A stretch of DNA of 64,000 bases from NCBI GenBank assembly GCA_016711825.1, contig JADJSG010000004.1:62001-126000 (forward strand), written 5' to 3'. This document shows positions 62,391 to 64,000 of the stretch, in pieces (the stretch's first letter is position 1; each line of letters begins with the position of its first letter). The notes under the pieces are model-generated. The model was given only the letters and a program-made list of their open reading frames with translations, was not told the origin of the DNA and made no database searches. The position numbers and the translations under genes were made by a program. Origin of the DNA: Bacteroidota bacterium. GTDB taxonomy: Bacteria > Bacteroidota > Bacteroidia > Chitinophagales > Chitinophagaceae.

Positions 62391-63680
62391 TTATTTCCCA
62401 AACTTCAACTTATTACCTAAATAAACCGCACTGGCACCTAATTCTTCTTCTATTCTAATCAGTTGATTATATTTTGCCATACGGTCGCTTCGTGATGCTG
62501 AACCCGTTTTGATTTGTCCACAATTTAAAGCCACCGCTAAATCTGCGATTGTTGCATCTTCTGTTTCACCACTTCTATGACTCATTACGGTATTATAACC
62601 TGCATGTTGTGCCATTGTCACCGCATCGATGGTTTCGCTCAACGAACCAATTTGGTTTACTTTTACCAACAAGGCATTGGCTATATTTTCTTTAATACCT
62701 CTTTCTAAACGTTGTACATTGGTCACAAATAAATCATCTCCTACTAATTGTACTTTTTGTCCTAATTCTTCTGTCAGCATTTTCCAACCTTTCCAATCAT
62801 CTTCTGCCAAACCATCTTCAATGGAAACAATCGGATATTGCTTACACCAATTCACCCAAAACTTCACCAATTCTTCACTCTTCATTTTTTTGCCACTCGA
62901 TTTTTTAAATACATAACATTTTTGTTTGGCATCCCATAATTCGCTGTTGGCTGCATCCATTGCAATGGCAATTTGTGAGCCCGCTTTAAAACCAGCATTT
63001 TCAATGGCTGTCATCACTGTTTCAATTGCTTCTTCATTACTTTGAATGTCAGGAGCAAAACCGCCTTCATCGCCTACATTGGTTGAGTAGCCTTTTTTCT
63101 TCAATACACTTTTTAAGGTGTGGAATATTTCTGTACCCCATCTCAATCCTTCGCTAAAGCTAGAAGCCCCGATAGGCATCACCATAAACTCCTGAAAATC
63201 AATTTTATTATCTGCATGTGCGCCACCATTTAAGATATTCATCATAGGAACAGGTAATGTTTTAGCATTTGTACCTCCTACATATCTAAATAAACTCATT
63301 CCACTTTCTTCGGCAGCTGCTTTAGCAGCAGCCATACTGACTGCCAGTATTGCATTTGCACCTAATTTACTTTTATTGGCCGTTTTGTCGAGCGAAATCA
63401 TCATTCGGTCAATACCTTGCTGGTCGCTTACTTCCATACCTACCAATGCATTGTGAATGATGGTATTTACATTTTTCACGGCTTTCAACACCCCTTTTCC
63501 ACCATATTGCTTTTTGTCGTTATCTCTTAGTTCTGCTGCTTCATGTATACCGGTACTAGCTCCTGAAGGCACAGCCGCACGCCCCATGGCTCCTTCATCT
63601 GTGTATAAATCAACCTCTACGGTCGGATTTCCTCTGCTGTCAAGAATCTGTCTTGCGTGTACATGTGCGATAAAACTCAT
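62391..63680 (-). CDS. eno: Enolase
   Basis: 429 residues. Interconverts 2-phosphoglycerate and phosphoenolpyruvate. ARQILDSRGNPTVEVDL, SGASTGIHEA, the catalytic Glu/Lys region (VGDEGGFAPDI, SIEDGLAEDDW, GDDLFVTN) and VMSHRSGETED with Mg2+ ligands are all intact. The frame is open to 63713, but the ATG at 63680 begins the conserved N-terminus. A TAATTTTG element (63708-63701) is the likely -7 box. Confidence 0.97.
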   Translation of the reverse strand: MSFIAHVHARQILDSRGNPTVEVDLYTDEGAMGRAAVPSGASTGIHEAAELRDNDKKQYGGKGVLKAVKNVNTIIHNALVGMEVSDQQGIDRMMISLDKTANKSKLGANAILAVSMAAAKAAAEESGMSLFRYVGGTNAKTLPVPMMNILNGGAHADNKIDFQEFMVMPIGASSFSEGLRWGTEIFHTLKSVLKKKGYSTNVGDEGGFAPDIQSNEEAIETVMTAIENAGFKAGSQIAIAMDAANSELWDAKQKCYVFKKSSGKKMKSEELVKFWVNWCKQYPIVSIEDGLAEDDWKGWKMLTEELGQKVQLVGDDLFVTNVQRLERGIKENIANALLVKVNQIGSLSETIDAVTMAQHAGYNTVMSHRSGETEDATIADLAVALNCGQIKTGSASRSDRMAKYNQLIRIEEELGASAVYLGNKLKFGK

Positions 63681-63700
63681 ATGATATATTTTTTTTTGGG

Positions 63701-63708
63701 CAAAATTA
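63701..63708 (-). promoter_or_regulatory. Promoter -7 element of eno
   Basis: TAATTTTG then CCC on the minus strand, 20 nt before the ATG; fits TAnnTTTG. It supports the start at 63680 over 63713. Confidence 0.4.
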
Positions 63709-64000
63709 AACAAAAAATGAGCGTTATAAAAGTTTAGAAGGTATAAACTTCATAATGCTGTTGTTAATACCATAGCTTGTAAAGGGCCTATTATAAAGAT
63801 GAATGATTTAAAAAACAAACAAGTTTACATCATTTGCATTTCTGAGTTATTCAACCTGCCGTCTTTGAGCATTTTAAACTCCTTATATAAAATCCCTTAA
63901 TTTTTACTTAAAGTATTTACGCAATGCATTTATTACTCTATATTCGTTTTATTATTCTAATGGCATGAAGTTTTCAGCGTTTATACGTTATCTAAAATAT
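63709..64000. other. Right edge, no feature seen
   Basis: AT-rich sequence with no open frame that looks coding and no clear hairpin or repeat. Confidence 0.5.

Overview
The window is about 64 kb of AT-rich DNA from a member of the Bacteroidota, probably from the Chitinophagales/Sphingobacteriales side. The evidence is a complete gldK-gldL-gldM-gldN cluster (the core of the type IX secretion system, T9SS), many secreted proteins ending in T9SS sorting domains of both types, promoters of the TTG / TAnnTTTG class, and typical families of this phylum (2TM-domain protein, DUF6048/DUF6452 pair, long PurF). No rRNA, tRNA, CRISPR array, prophage or insertion sequence was recognised.

Layout. 0-4 kb: the edge of an OmpH/Skp-like gene, an EGF-like lipoprotein, a 2TM protein and an OmpA protein with thrombospondin type 3 repeats. 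3.7-6 kb: polyprenyl synthase followed by kynurenine 3-monooxygenase. 6-12 kb: SRPBCC protein, T9SS-sorted subtilase with an upstream lipoprotein, mnmA and a secreted propeller-like protein. 12-19 kb: thiolase, a small membrane protein, and two divergent paralogous T9SS type B proteins. 19-25 kb: polytopic membrane protein, frameshifted endonuclease I, YggS, a methyltransferase-fold protein, OxyR, a thioesterase and a GT2 glycosyltransferase. 25-30 kb: gldKLMN with a near-consensus promoter. 30-45 kb: DUF255 thioredoxin-like protein, DUF6048/DUF6452, 2-oxoacid:ferredoxin oxidoreductase beta subunit, TonB receptor, RidA protein, LemA-TPM-TPM operon, beta-barrel protein, M16 peptidase and PurF. 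45-52 kb: cytochrome b-like protein, TPR protein, aminotransferase, pseudouridine synthase and thrS. 52-61 kb: a disturbed stretch with a ribbon-helix-helix antitoxin beside a broken PIN toxin, an orphan T9SS domain, a frameshifted propeller gene, frameshifted pyrR, pyrB and rimO, ftsY, a lone ABC ATPase and a decayed duplication. 61-64 kb: a PKD-domain T9SS cargo and enolase.

Much of the secreted content fits one theme: GldKLMN is the export motor and core, and at least eight loci encode its likely cargo (subtilase, endonuclease I, PKD and propeller proteins). Most of the rest is housekeeping.

The strongest second-look items are a cluster of 13 single-base homopolymer indels confined to 52.1-58.6 kb, a decayed segmental duplication of the rimO tail plus its neighbour, a toxin-antitoxin remnant with a twin-palindrome operator whose toxin runs into a T9SS sorting domain, and a dispersed intergenic repeat family. 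I found no system that I can defend as wholly new.
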